The translations under genes and the position numbers were made by a program. From Bacteroidota bacterium (GTDB taxonomy: Bacteria; Bacteroidota; Bacteroidia; B-17B0; Aurantibacillaceae), in NCBI GenBank assembly GCA_016711805.1, contig JADJSH010000011.1:1-64000 (forward strand): a DNA stretch of 64,000 nt. The letters are read 5' to 3'. The notes beneath the pieces were generated by a model. That model was not told where the DNA came from, made no database searches, and worked only from the letters and a program-made list of their open reading frames with translations. Shown one piece after another: positions 1 through 6,044 of this stretch. Each line of letters begins with the position of its first letter. Within the stretch, counting starts at the first letter, position 1.

Positions 1-1
1 A

Positions 2-349
2 TCCATTAATCCTCATATGCATCTATTGGGAAAATCATTTTGGGCCTTTGCGTTAACACCTGCTGGCGATACTATTCCTTTAATAAAAATCAATAAATGG
101 GATTTTAGGTGGCAGTATTATTATACATTTAAGAATCCGGTTATTATTAAAAAAGGAACAGTTATTCATGTTTACGGAACGTTTGATAATACAGCTCAAA
201 ATCCAAATAATCCAAATCATCCACCAAAATTAGTGTGGCAAGGCGAAGGAGTGAGAAGTATGCAAACGACGGAAGAAATGTTTCAATTTATTTTTACATA
301 CATGCCTTACCAAACAGGAGACGAGCATTTGGATTTGAGTAAGCATTGA
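2..349 (+). CDS. Copper type II ascorbate-dependent monooxygenase-like protein, C-terminal fragment
   Basis: The gene enters from the left edge; the frame is open from base 2, so only about the last 115 codons are present. The fragment resembles the C-terminal domain of copper type II ascorbate-dependent monooxygenases (PHM/DBM family), which hydroxylate substrates with copper, ascorbate and oxygen. The visible His-Met-His followed by LLGK (bases 14-34) matches the HxHxxGK signature that supplies two CuB ligands, and the Met in TTEEMFQF (codon 278-280) matches the family's Met ligand. The stretch DTIPLIKINKWDF fits Bacteroidota homologues, which often fuse this domain to redoxin or cytochrome modules. 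The first ATG (17) lies inside the copper motif, so it is not the real start. Family assignment is from memory of motifs; substrate unknown. Confidence 0.7.
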   Translation, partial: SINPHMHLLGKSFWAFALTPAGDTIPLIKINKWDFRWQYYYTFKNPVIIKKGTVIHVYGTFDNTAQNPNNPNHPPKLVWQGEGVRSMQTTEEMFQFIFTYMPYQTGDEHLDLSKH

Positions 350-364
350 GGGTTGTATTTTTTT

Positions 365-591
365 GGCGCGTTCGGCGGGAGCCGAACTGGGCTGTCACTG
401 CAATCTTTTTACTGCGTAAAAAGGATTTTCGTTCGCATCCCTCGCGCAACTTTTGTTTCATAAATCGGAGTGTAAATCTCAACCTTTAAATAGAACTTGC
501 GTGAGGGATTGTAGTGGAAATCCTTTTACGTAACGAAGTGGAGTAAAAGATTGGAACGAAAAGCCTGACCCGACGGAGGAGGGACACGTCC
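365..591. repeat. Dispersed intergenic element, family A, two inverted units
   Basis: Fills most of the gap between the monooxygenase fragment and rsmI. It consists of two similar units of about 90 bases in opposite orientation (365-450 minus, 498-591 plus) around a spacer of about 47 bases. Each unit, read outward, has G[CT]G(T/C)GAGGGAT, then AAATCC, then a T-rich stem closed by its complement and GATTG, then AGCCTGACCCGAC or a related GC-rich part. Internal stems: 402-412 with 416-427, and 519-529 with 543-552. The same unit occurs at 11980-12220 and 63951-64000. No coding function seen. Confidence 0.8.
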
Positions 592-637
592 AAACAATTA
601 TAATGATTAAATAAAAAATTGTATTTTTAACTATTGT

Positions 638-1315
638 ATGACACCAAAACTTTACATAGTACCCACACCAATTGGTAATTTAGAAGACATGACTTTTAGA
701 GCCATTACGGTTTTAAATTCCGTAGATTTAATTTTAGCAGAAGACACACGTAATAGCATTCATTTGTTACGTCATTTTAAAATCGATAAACCCTTACGTT
801 CATATCATGCGCACAACGAACACGCAACTGTTGAGCAAATTGTAGAAATGATAGCGTCAAACAAATCAGTAGCTTTAATTTCGGACGCGGGCACACCTGC
901 TATTTCTGACCCAGGTTTTTTATTGGTGCGCGAATGTTTGAAACACAACGTTGCTGTGGAAACTTTACCAGGTGCTACAGCATTTGTTCCTGCATTAGTC
1001 AATAGTGGATTGCCTTGTGATAGTTTTGTTTTTTATGGTTTCTTACCTCAAAAAAAAGGAAGGCATACTAAACTATTATCATTAAAAGAAGAGACTCGTA
1101 CCATGATATTTTACGAATCACCTTTTCGTTTGGTGAAATTATTAGAAGAGTTTAAAGAATATTTAAGTAGCGATAGACAAGTTTCCGTATCTCGTGAACT
1201 TTCAAAATTATACGAAGAAAACGCTCGTGGTACTGTTGATGAATTAATAGCTCACTTTAAAGCAAAAACGGTGAAGGGTGAGATAGTGGTTGTGTTAGCT
1301 GGGAAAGAAGATTAG
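638..1315 (+). CDS. rsmI: 16S rRNA (cytidine(1402)-2'-O)-methyltransferase RsmI
   Basis: Methylates the 2'-OH of C1402 in 16S rRNA at the ribosomal decoding centre, using SAM. The 225-residue protein shows the tetrapyrrole-methylase fold signatures in order: VPTPIGNLEDMTFRA near the N-terminus, LAEDTR, SDAGTPAISDPG around residue 85, and LPGATAFVPALVNSGLP. The N-terminal motif begins at residue 8, so the ATG at 638 is a good start. It is shorter than the E. coli protein (286 residues), as I recall for Bacteroidota homologues that lack the C-terminal extension. It stands alone between a repeat element and a lipoprotein gene; no operon partner is evident. Confidence 0.93.
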   Translation: MTPKLYIVPTPIGNLEDMTFRAITVLNSVDLILAEDTRNSIHLLRHFKIDKPLRSYHAHNEHATVEQIVEMIASNKSVALISDAGTPAISDPGFLLVRECLKHNVAVETLPGATAFVPALVNSGLPCDSFVFYGFLPQKKGRHTKLLSLKEETRTMIFYESPFRLVKLLEEFKEYLSSDRQVSVSRELSKLYEENARGTVDELIAHFKAKTVKGEIVVVLAGKED

Positions 1316-1358
1316 TCATTTTTATTTCACCTCATTTAATGTAGTTTTCATCGCCTTT

Positions 1359-1366
1359 TAATTTTG
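1359..1366 (+). promoter_or_regulatory. Candidate Bacteroidota -7 box for the lipoprotein gene
   Basis: TAATTTTG matches the Bacteroidota -7 consensus TAnnTTTG and is followed by GCGCATTG. It lies 41 bases before the ATG at 1408. No clear TTG is present at -33. Confidence 0.4.
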
Positions 1367-1407
1367 CGCATTGATTAAAGAAGTTTTGATCAATCAAAAA
1401 TTATAAC

Positions 1408-1896
1408 ATGAAAAAAGCAATTTTAGCAAGTGTGAGCATTTTATCATTAAGCCTTTCATTTCAATCATGCAAAAAGCATAAAGAGCATGAAGGAAAAACA
1501 AATTATCAAACGATTGAAATTGTTTTGGATATGAATAAATCATATCAATATAATTTTGGAACACCAGAATCTAATTTAGAAATTACAAAGCAATCTGATG
1601 CTTTTTTAATTAGCGAATTAGATGAAGTGAGTGAAACGGTTTTATTTAATTATATGCCGCAAACCAATTTTGTTGGTGCAGATGAAGTTCAAATAACATT
1701 AGCTAATGAAGAGCGTGAAGAACATCATAGAGATGGAAATCATCCTCCTAGAATTCCTTTAGCTCATTTATTTAATCATAAGAAACATGAATGTGGAGAG
1801 CATGAAGAGGATAAAACTGTTTATATTTTCAAATTTACTGTCAACAAGGTTGCAACGGCTGTTACAACAGATCAGGCCACAGCAAATAAAAATTAA
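1408..1896 (+). CDS. His-rich putative lipoprotein, unknown function
   Basis: A 162-residue protein with a lipoprotein signal: a Lys start, a hydrophobic core and Cys at residue 21 in LSFQSCKK. The mature part begins with a Lys/His-rich stretch and has a second His/Glu cluster around residues 108-136 (EEREEHHRDGNHPP, then HLFNHKKHECGEHEE). The middle segment, with FVGADEVQITLAN, resembles a strand pair of bacterial Ig/cadherin-like domains, but the match is weak. The His/Cys/Glu clusters suggest metal binding; that is inference only. It has its own candidate promoter (1359) and an intrinsic terminator (1919), so it is probably a single-gene unit. I do not recognise the family. Confidence 0.7.
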   Translation: MKKAILASVSILSLSLSFQSCKKHKEHEGKTNYQTIEIVLDMNKSYQYNFGTPESNLEITKQSDAFLISELDEVSETVLFNYMPQTNFVGADEVQITLANEEREEHHRDGNHPPRIPLAHLFNHKKHECGEHEEDKTVYIFKFTVNKVATAVTTDQATANKN

Positions 1897-1918
1897 TTAA
1901 GAGTAATATTAATTTAAT

Positions 1919-1949
1919 AGCCTGTTTCAATTTTGGAACGGGCTTTTTT
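1919..1949 (+). terminator. Intrinsic terminator after the lipoprotein gene
   Basis: AGCCTGTTTC and GAACGGGCT pair (one G-T) around a short loop and are followed by a T run. It starts 23 bases after the stop codon. Confidence 0.8.
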
Positions 1950-2043
1950 ATTGCGTTTCCTGTAATGTGAAGCGTTAGACTTTTCCTCCTTTGAAGGAGG
2001 TGTCCGAAGGACGGAGGATGTTTAGAGCTACATTCCTCGTCTT

Positions 2044-2208
2044 GATACTTTTGCGAAAGTATCCAAAAGCAATTTCTTCTTTTCTTTTTCCTTGAAGAAA
2101 AAGAAGCAAAAATTCAAGGCAATTCGCCGACTCCCATTTGCCCCGCAGGAACTTCGCAGAATGTTAGTCCGCACCGAATTGCCAAAATCAGCCGCACTAT
2201 TACCAACG
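2044..2208 (+). repeat. Dispersed structured repeat, family B, copy 1
   Basis: About 165 bases, closely similar in layout to copy 2 at 2511-2676. It begins with a near-palindrome (GATACTTTTGCGAAAGTATC), then a hairpin CTTTTTC...GAAAAAG, then a branched stem: 2118-2126 pairs with 2175-2183 (GGCAATTCG/CGAATTGCC), 2129-2132 with 2166-2169, and 2135-2138 with 2160-2163. It ends with the conserved CAGCCGCACTATTACCAACG. Not coding. Confidence 0.75.
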
Positions 2209-2249
2209 TATGCAGTGATTTAAAAATAAAGTGTAAATGGATTTTCATA

Positions 2250-2374
2250 AAAACCAAAAAGCCACTTATAAAAAGCAGCTTTTCGATTTTTTAATGTGGA
2301 CTGGCTCTCCCGTATCCCATCTTTCGCTTAAGCTATGATGTCGGGTTGTGGTTACTACTGTAAAGATACGGCGT
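2250..2374 (-). ncRNA. Candidate small RNA of unknown family
   Basis: On the minus strand a promoter-like pair (TTG, 20 bases, TATCTATG; 2380-2410) precedes about 120 bases that can fold and that end in an intrinsic terminator (2257-2283) followed by U runs. CCGUAUC near the 5' end pairs with GAUACGG about 60 bases later; CAUC/GAUG can form an inner stem. The terminator stem contains two G-U wobbles that pair only in the minus-strand transcript, which fixes the strand. I do not recognise SRP RNA, tmRNA, RNase P or a named riboswitch. A 6S-like RNA is possible but not shown. No gene follows directly, so a stand-alone RNA is more likely than a leader. Confidence 0.4.
2257..2283 (-). terminator. 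Minus-strand intrinsic terminator of the candidate small RNA
   Basis: Read on the minus strand: AAAAGC, UG, CUU, loop, AAG, UG, GCUUUU. This is an 11-pair stem with two G-U pairs, followed by U-rich sequence. On the plus strand the same positions are CA against CA and do not pair. Confidence 0.6.
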
Positions 2375-2379
2375 AAATT

Positions 2380-2410
2380 CATAGATAATGTTACACAATT
2401 ATTACCTCAA
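2380..2410 (-). promoter_or_regulatory. Candidate promoter of the small RNA
   Basis: On the minus strand TTG (2410-2408), a 20-base spacer, and TATCTATG (2387-2380), one mismatch from TAnnTTTG. The predicted start, about 2374, falls just before the CCGTATC arm of the RNA. Confidence 0.35.
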
Positions 2411-2510
2411 CGTTTTTTAACATGTAAACTTTTCAACTATTCACGTTTTCGGTTTAAGGTTGTTAACCGTGATTGTTAAATAGTTAATTACGTTTGCAAT
2501 GACGAGGGAT

Positions 2511-2676
2511 GATACTTTTGCAAAAGTATCCAAAAGCAATCTTTCTCTTTTCTTTTTCCTTGAAGAAAAAGAAACAAAAATTCAAGGCGAAAGACCAACC
2601 ACCATTTGCCCCGCAGTTCCCAAGCTGAATGGCGGTTCGCTCTCTTTCGCCAAAAGCAGCCGCACTATTACTAACG
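2511..2676 (+). repeat. Dispersed structured repeat, family B, copy 2
   Basis: Same layout as copy 1 at 2044-2208. It opens with the perfect 20-base palindrome GATACTTTTGCAAAAGTATC. Its outer stem is GGCGAAAGA (2586-2594) with TCTTTCGCC (2643-2651), and its inner stems are AACC (2597-2600) with GGTT (2634-2637) and CATT with AATG. These differ from copy 1 in sequence but keep pairing. Open frames through it are not genes. Confidence 0.75.
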
Positions 2677-2729
2677 TGTGCGTGGCGAATGCTGTACATA
2701 AAATGTGCTATCGTTATCGATAAAAAATA

Positions 2730-2945
2730 CTATTTTTTATTCAACCATTTCTTCCATGGCAACCAAATAGCAATAACTGATAAAAGCCCAATAGCTAACA
2801 CAGTAAAAAGCCAAGTTAATGCTGATCGTCTTTCTTCCACCGAATACATGGCAGTATTAGATGCCGCTTCAATACACATAGACGCAAGAATCAATGTTAT
2901 TGCAATGGCTACTAAACTATATAAGATTCTTTTGATTGGTTTCAT
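2730..2945 (-). CDS. Small two-helix membrane protein, unknown function
   Basis: A 71-residue protein with two predicted membrane helices (about residues 5-25 and 45-62), a Lys/Arg N-terminus (MKPIKR) and a Lys-rich C-terminus. Its ATG lies 5 bases after the stop of the S41 peptidase gene, so the two are almost certainly co-transcribed. I do not recognise a family; membrane topology is inferred from hydrophobicity only. Confidence 0.65.
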   Translation of the reverse strand: MKPIKRILYSLVAIAITLILASMCIEAASNTAMYSVEERRSALTWLFTVLAIGLLSVIAIWLPWKKWLNKK

Positions 2946-2950
2946 GTAAA

Positions 2951-4249
2951 TTATTTACTTGTTCTCGTTGCTCTTTCAATTCTTCTGTCTTGATAGTAAG
3001 CAATGATTTCGTTATACGAGCCATCCGCACTTTTAATGAATTCTATTTTGAAAAAATCGTTGCCTTTCATAACGTTGTTGGTCATGGCACTTAATTTGAA
3101 TTTTGGTTTACCAACACGTTGATAATACAATTCTCCATTCTCTAAAGTAAAAGTACGTTCGCCATAAATGCCGCAAAATTTTTGTAAAGTTTCTTTATCA
3201 ATAGTTACAGGATTATTGTAGGCTTTCAAAATATCGTATTGCCAGTTTAGTTCAAATAAGTTTAAAGTATCGGTGGTTGTTTTTAAAAGTGTTTCAAATA
3301 TTTTTTCCTGCGCCACTTCCAAAGCTTTTTCAGGTGCAACGTTTATGTCAGGAATTACGCCAGTATGTTCCCAATCTGTTTTGGTAATGGCATTGATGAC
3401 ATGAGCATAAGGCACATAAACAATCACTCCATGTCCTGCTGTTCTCTCTAAAGTGCCATGAGCTGCACCCGCGGTTGCTTGCCCGATCAATGTAGCGCGT
3501 TTCAAATGCTTGAGGTCATAACAAAATTCTTCGGCGGCAGATGCTGTTCCTTTGCCCGCTAAAATATACACAGGTTTATGGATAAAACGTTTTTCGGTAG
3601 AGTCGGGCCATGCATAATATTCTATCGTTCTGTTAAGAGGGCGGTTATACCAATCCATGAGATGGGTTTCTTTTTCAAAGAAGTAGCCGCAAATGTATTG
3701 TACCATCTCTGGTGAACCACCGCCGTTATTTCTCAGATCAAAAATAATAGCGTTGGTATTTGCTAAAAACGTTAAGGCAGAGCGCATGGCTTCTTTGGCT
3801 TCTTTAGTTGGGTCAACAAAATTTCCTAGCTCTAATAATCCAATATTGCCATTGAGTATTTTGATGGAACGTATTCCTGCATTTGCATTTCTGTAATTAC
3901 CACTTGCAATAGGCGTGGGTGCTAACTCGCCATGGTTTAGTAATTGCTTTTCCATTACTGGGTTATAGGTAATTTGAAAATGCCCATCATTAACAGCCGT
4001 TTTAATATCTGCATTCAACGCATTAGTTAAAACAACAACGCTGCTTACAGATTTGTATTTGCCATCTGCTAATTGTTTTAAAATATGCTTGCTCATTAAG
4101 ATTGCAGTATCGGGATAAACGTAATCGTTCAGTAAGATCTTAGAAACGCTATTGATGATTTCGTTTTTTGTTTTGGCATCTAATGGTTTTTGGGAGAAGC
4201 TTGTGAAAGTGTATACAAGAAAGAGGGAAAGTAAAAGGGAGATTTTCAT
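2951..4249 (-). CDS. S41 family peptidase (IRBP/tail-specific protease-like), exported
   Basis: A 432-residue serine peptidase-like protein. Signal peptide at residues 1-20 (ends TSFSQ), so it acts in the periplasm or at the outer membrane. The N-terminal part (25-115) is a helical region like that of IRBP-type S41 proteins; no PDZ domain is evident. The S41 core includes FDLRNNGGGSPEMVQY (170-185) and GKGTASAAEEF (232-242), where Ser237 is the expected nucleophile of the family's TSSAAE-like motif. Residues about 330-432 form an extra C-terminal domain. Substrate unknown. A -7 box ends 5 bases before the ATG, so the mRNA may be leaderless. The small membrane protein gene follows 5 bases downstream. 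Confidence 0.85.
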   Translation of the reverse strand: MKISLLLSLFLVYTFTSFSQKPLDAKTKNEIINSVSKILLNDYVYPDTAILMSKHILKQLADGKYKSVSSVVVLTNALNADIKTAVNDGHFQITYNPVMEKQLLNHGELAPTPIASGNYRNANAGIRSIKILNGNIGLLELGNFVDPTKEAKEAMRSALTFLANTNAIIFDLRNNGGGSPEMVQYICGYFFEKETHLMDWYNRPLNRTIEYYAWPDSTEKRFIHKPVYILAGKGTASAAEEFCYDLKHLKRATLIGQATAGAAHGTLERTAGHGVIVYVPYAHVINAITKTDWEHTGVIPDINVAPEKALEVAQEKIFETLLKTTTDTLNLFELNWQYDILKAYNNPVTIDKETLQKFCGIYGERTFTLENGELYYQRVGKPKFKLSAMTNNVMKGNDFFKIEFIKSADGSYNEIIAYYQDRRIERATRTSK

Positions 4250-4253
4250 ATAA

Positions 4254-4261
4254 CAAATATA
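4254..4261 (-). promoter_or_regulatory. -7 box directly before the S41 peptidase start
   Basis: Minus strand TATATTTG, a full match to TAnnTTTG, ends 5 bases before the ATG at 4249. TTTG occurs 16 bases upstream of it, shorter than the usual 19-20. Transcription would start at about the A of ATG. Confidence 0.5.
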
Positions 4262-4282
4262 GTTAATCGGGATAAAACAAAA

Positions 4283-4315
4283 ACACCTATCAGGTTTTTA
4301 AAACCTGATAGGTGT
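4283..4315. terminator. Perfect 16-bp inverted repeat, terminator-like
   Basis: ACACCTATCAGGTTTT, one base, then its exact complement. It lies 66 bases after the stop of the minus-strand membrane protein gene and before the S41 gene. A T run follows on the minus strand (GTTTTTG), so it could end the upstream transcript. A decayed relative (ACACCTGACAGG) lies at about 21404-21415, suggesting a mobile or dispersed hairpin family. Confidence 0.55.
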
Positions 4316-4380
4316 GATTAACTTATTTATTTGCCGCAGCATTACAAAGGCAGCGGAGCGGGGCAAATTTATTACTCAAA

Positions 4381-5208
4381 TCAGTACTTATATTGATATC
4401 TTGACTCTTTTATTGTCAATGAATCAATATTGTTTATATTAAAAACTTGGGTAACTTTTGTGGAACGATTAAATAAAAATAAGTTGCTTTGTGTTTGGCC
4501 TACATAGAACAGTTTACTGTAAGTTTGAATTACTTTGCCATTGTATTTAAAACAAATTTCTTTTTCTGAAATCCCAAACATTATTTTCTTTGCATCCTGT
4601 TTCCTATAATTACTAATTTGTAAATTAATAAAGAGAATAATAAAAATTGAAACTACTATAGGGTTTTCAGAAATATATTCAACTTCATTTCTTTTTGATT
4701 TAATACCCATATATACAATAAAAATTACAACAAATGAGACAAATAAATCATATTCCTGCAATTGAAATGAAAAATAGTATTTAAGAAGAATAAGCTTAAG
4801 TATTGCAGATACAATTCCCCAACCAAAAAAATAAAAATGGAATGAAGTAAAAATATTTTTTAAGACTTTCCTAATCTTTGAAGCTTTTGTGACTTTTATT
4901 TTCTTTTGTTCATTTTCAGGTTCGTTTTCAATTACAGTTGCAATATTTTCTTCTTCAGTCGTGTCTTCAATTTCATCTACTTTTTCTTTTCTTTTTACAG
5001 CCTCATTTATAAGAATTTGATAGAAAAAACTATATATTAAAATTGACCATACTACAATTGTCGGTAGAAATGATAAAATTATTTCTGTGTTTGAAATGTG
5101 ATTGTATATGTCAATTCTAAACTCTTGGTAATAGCTATGAAGATTGGTATAACCAAAAAACAGTAAACAGATAGTAAATAGAGGAATGTATTCTAGAAGT
5201 TTTTTCAT
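4381..5208 (-). CDS. Multi-helix membrane protein, unknown function
   Basis: A 275-residue protein with about five predicted membrane segments (about residues 5-24, 44-67, 128-148, 155-172 and 184-200). Between helices 2 and 3 is a charged cytoplasmic-type loop (about 70-120) with an acidic run EEENIATVIENEPENEQ and then Lys-rich KKIKVTKASKIRK. The C-terminal 70 residues are soluble and beta-rich. No family recognised. It begins 26 bases after the DUF4145 gene on the same strand, so the two form an operon. The low-GC sequence with many Ile and Lys codons looks more AT-rich than its neighbours; foreign origin is possible but not shown. Confidence 0.7.
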   Translation of the reverse strand: MKKLLEYIPLFTICLLFFGYTNLHSYYQEFRIDIYNHISNTEIILSFLPTIVVWSILIYSFFYQILINEAVKRKEKVDEIEDTTEEENIATVIENEPENEQKKIKVTKASKIRKVLKNIFTSFHFYFFGWGIVSAILKLILLKYYFSFQLQEYDLFVSFVVIFIVYMGIKSKRNEVEYISENPIVVSIFIILFINLQISNYRKQDAKKIMFGISEKEICFKYNGKVIQTYSKLFYVGQTQSNLFLFNRSTKVTQVFNINNIDSLTIKESRYQYKY

Positions 5209-5234
5209 TTATATTAAATTGGACTTTTGATTAT

Positions 5235-5894
5235 TTATTTATCTCGTTCTTCTATTTTTTGTTTAATCCCTTCAGGAATATTTTTATCATAATACTCTTG
5301 GATTTTTTTTGGTTGACTGATGAGTACTTCACAAATAATATTTACAAATCCGAACAAAGCATAGGCTATTTCTATTTTATCATTTAAATCTATGGTACCC
5401 GGATGTACAGCATGATTGCCAACAACGCGGACACTATCTAAAGCTTGTTGCATAGTTCTTGGCAAGCCTTTTTTAACTAACGATTCTATGTCATCGTTTA
5501 TGTTTTTTCCTTTTTCTCCTAAGTGAATACATAGTTTTTGCACTGCCAAGCGTAACAAAGCGGCAGCACCTCTAGGGGATATATTTAAAATATTCTTAGC
5601 TTCATTATAATCACTTTTAATATGATCTGGCAAATCGGGATTAGCCATTTCAACATTTCCAGTCATAGGGTAAACCATTCTTGAATTAATCCAAAAAGAA
5701 ATTTCGTTACAATGCTCACATTTTGCTGTCATCGTATTTCTTAGAGTGTAATGCATATCTCTTTGGGCACCATTTGGTAAAAGACCAGTATAGTGACATT
5801 GAACATTACTTGACCAAGCTTGAGCCGCTAAAACACCACACTGAGGACAGTGAAAAGATTTTTGATTTATAACTGGAGATATATGTTTTGTCAT
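5235..5894 (-). CDS. DUF4145 protein with zinc ribbon and HEPN-like motif
   Basis: A 219-residue protein. The N-terminal part has two CxxC pairs, C16/C19 (HCPQCG) and C59/C62 (KCEHCN), forming a probable zinc ribbon. Residues about 90-195 are helical and match DUF4145, with the pattern PRGAAALLRLAVQKL and the motif R155-VVGN-H160 (VRVVGNHAVHPG). This fits the Rx4-6H signature of HEPN domains, many of which are RNases or toxins. DUF4145 proteins are found alone and fused to restriction and defence enzymes, from memory. The partner is the membrane protein 26 bases downstream. RNase activity is inference: the motif is there, but DUF4145 proteins are not all active. Confidence 0.8.
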   Translation of the reverse strand: MTKHISPVINQKSFHCPQCGVLAAQAWSSNVQCHYTGLLPNGAQRDMHYTLRNTMTAKCEHCNEISFWINSRMVYPMTGNVEMANPDLPDHIKSDYNEAKNILNISPRGAAALLRLAVQKLCIHLGEKGKNINDDIESLVKKGLPRTMQQALDSVRVVGNHAVHPGTIDLNDKIEIAYALFGFVNIICEVLISQPKKIQEYYDKNIPEGIKQKIEERDK

Positions 5895-5931
5895 TGGAAT
5901 ATTTTTTAAATCGATATTAGTTTCTTAAACC

Positions 5932-5963
5932 AAAAACGCCCCGATTTATTTCGGGGCGTTTTT
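5932..5963 (-). terminator. Strong intrinsic terminator after groEL
   Basis: AAAAACGCCCCGA and TCGGGGCGTTTTT pair perfectly around a short loop. It lies 81 bases beyond the groEL stop on the minus strand, with a T run on either strand. Confidence 0.9.
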
Positions 5964-6044
5964 ATAAATTATATTTCTTTCGGTGTTTGTTGCTTCTCGT
6001 GCTTCTGTTCTTGACTACACTCGAACTGACAAACTAAATGATGA

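Larger units (their letters stand above)
1950..2729. other. 780-base gene-free stretch with repeats and a candidate RNA
   Basis: No convincing protein gene lies here; the open frames run through repeat sequence. Contents in order: a small GC-rich hairpin (CCTCCTT/AAGGAGG, about 1986-2001), family B repeat copy 1 (2044-2208), a candidate minus-strand RNA with terminator and promoter (2250-2410), and family B repeat copy 2 (2511-2676). Confidence 0.7.

Noticed and set aside
294..482. 62-residue frame on the minus strand, overlapping the monooxygenase stop
   Set aside because: It runs through the family A repeat and has an unlike, Arg-rich composition with no motif; it is a shadow of repeat sequence.
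2044..2676. Integron attC-like sites
   Set aside because: The hairpins recall attC, but the R-box core sites (RYYYAAC/GTTRRRY) are not both present, and there is no integrase or gene cassette array.
1950..2729. Known RNA genes (SRP RNA, tmRNA, RNase P) in the gap
   Set aside because: I looked for their hallmark words (GGAAGGAAGCAGCC-like, a tRNA-like end, GAGGAAAGUCC) and found none.
2484..2949. Open frames across the family B copy 2 and the small membrane protein gene, both strands
   Set aside because: They follow repeat hairpins or lie antisense to the S41-linked membrane protein. Their translations (poly-Phe/Glu runs) look like repeat artefacts.
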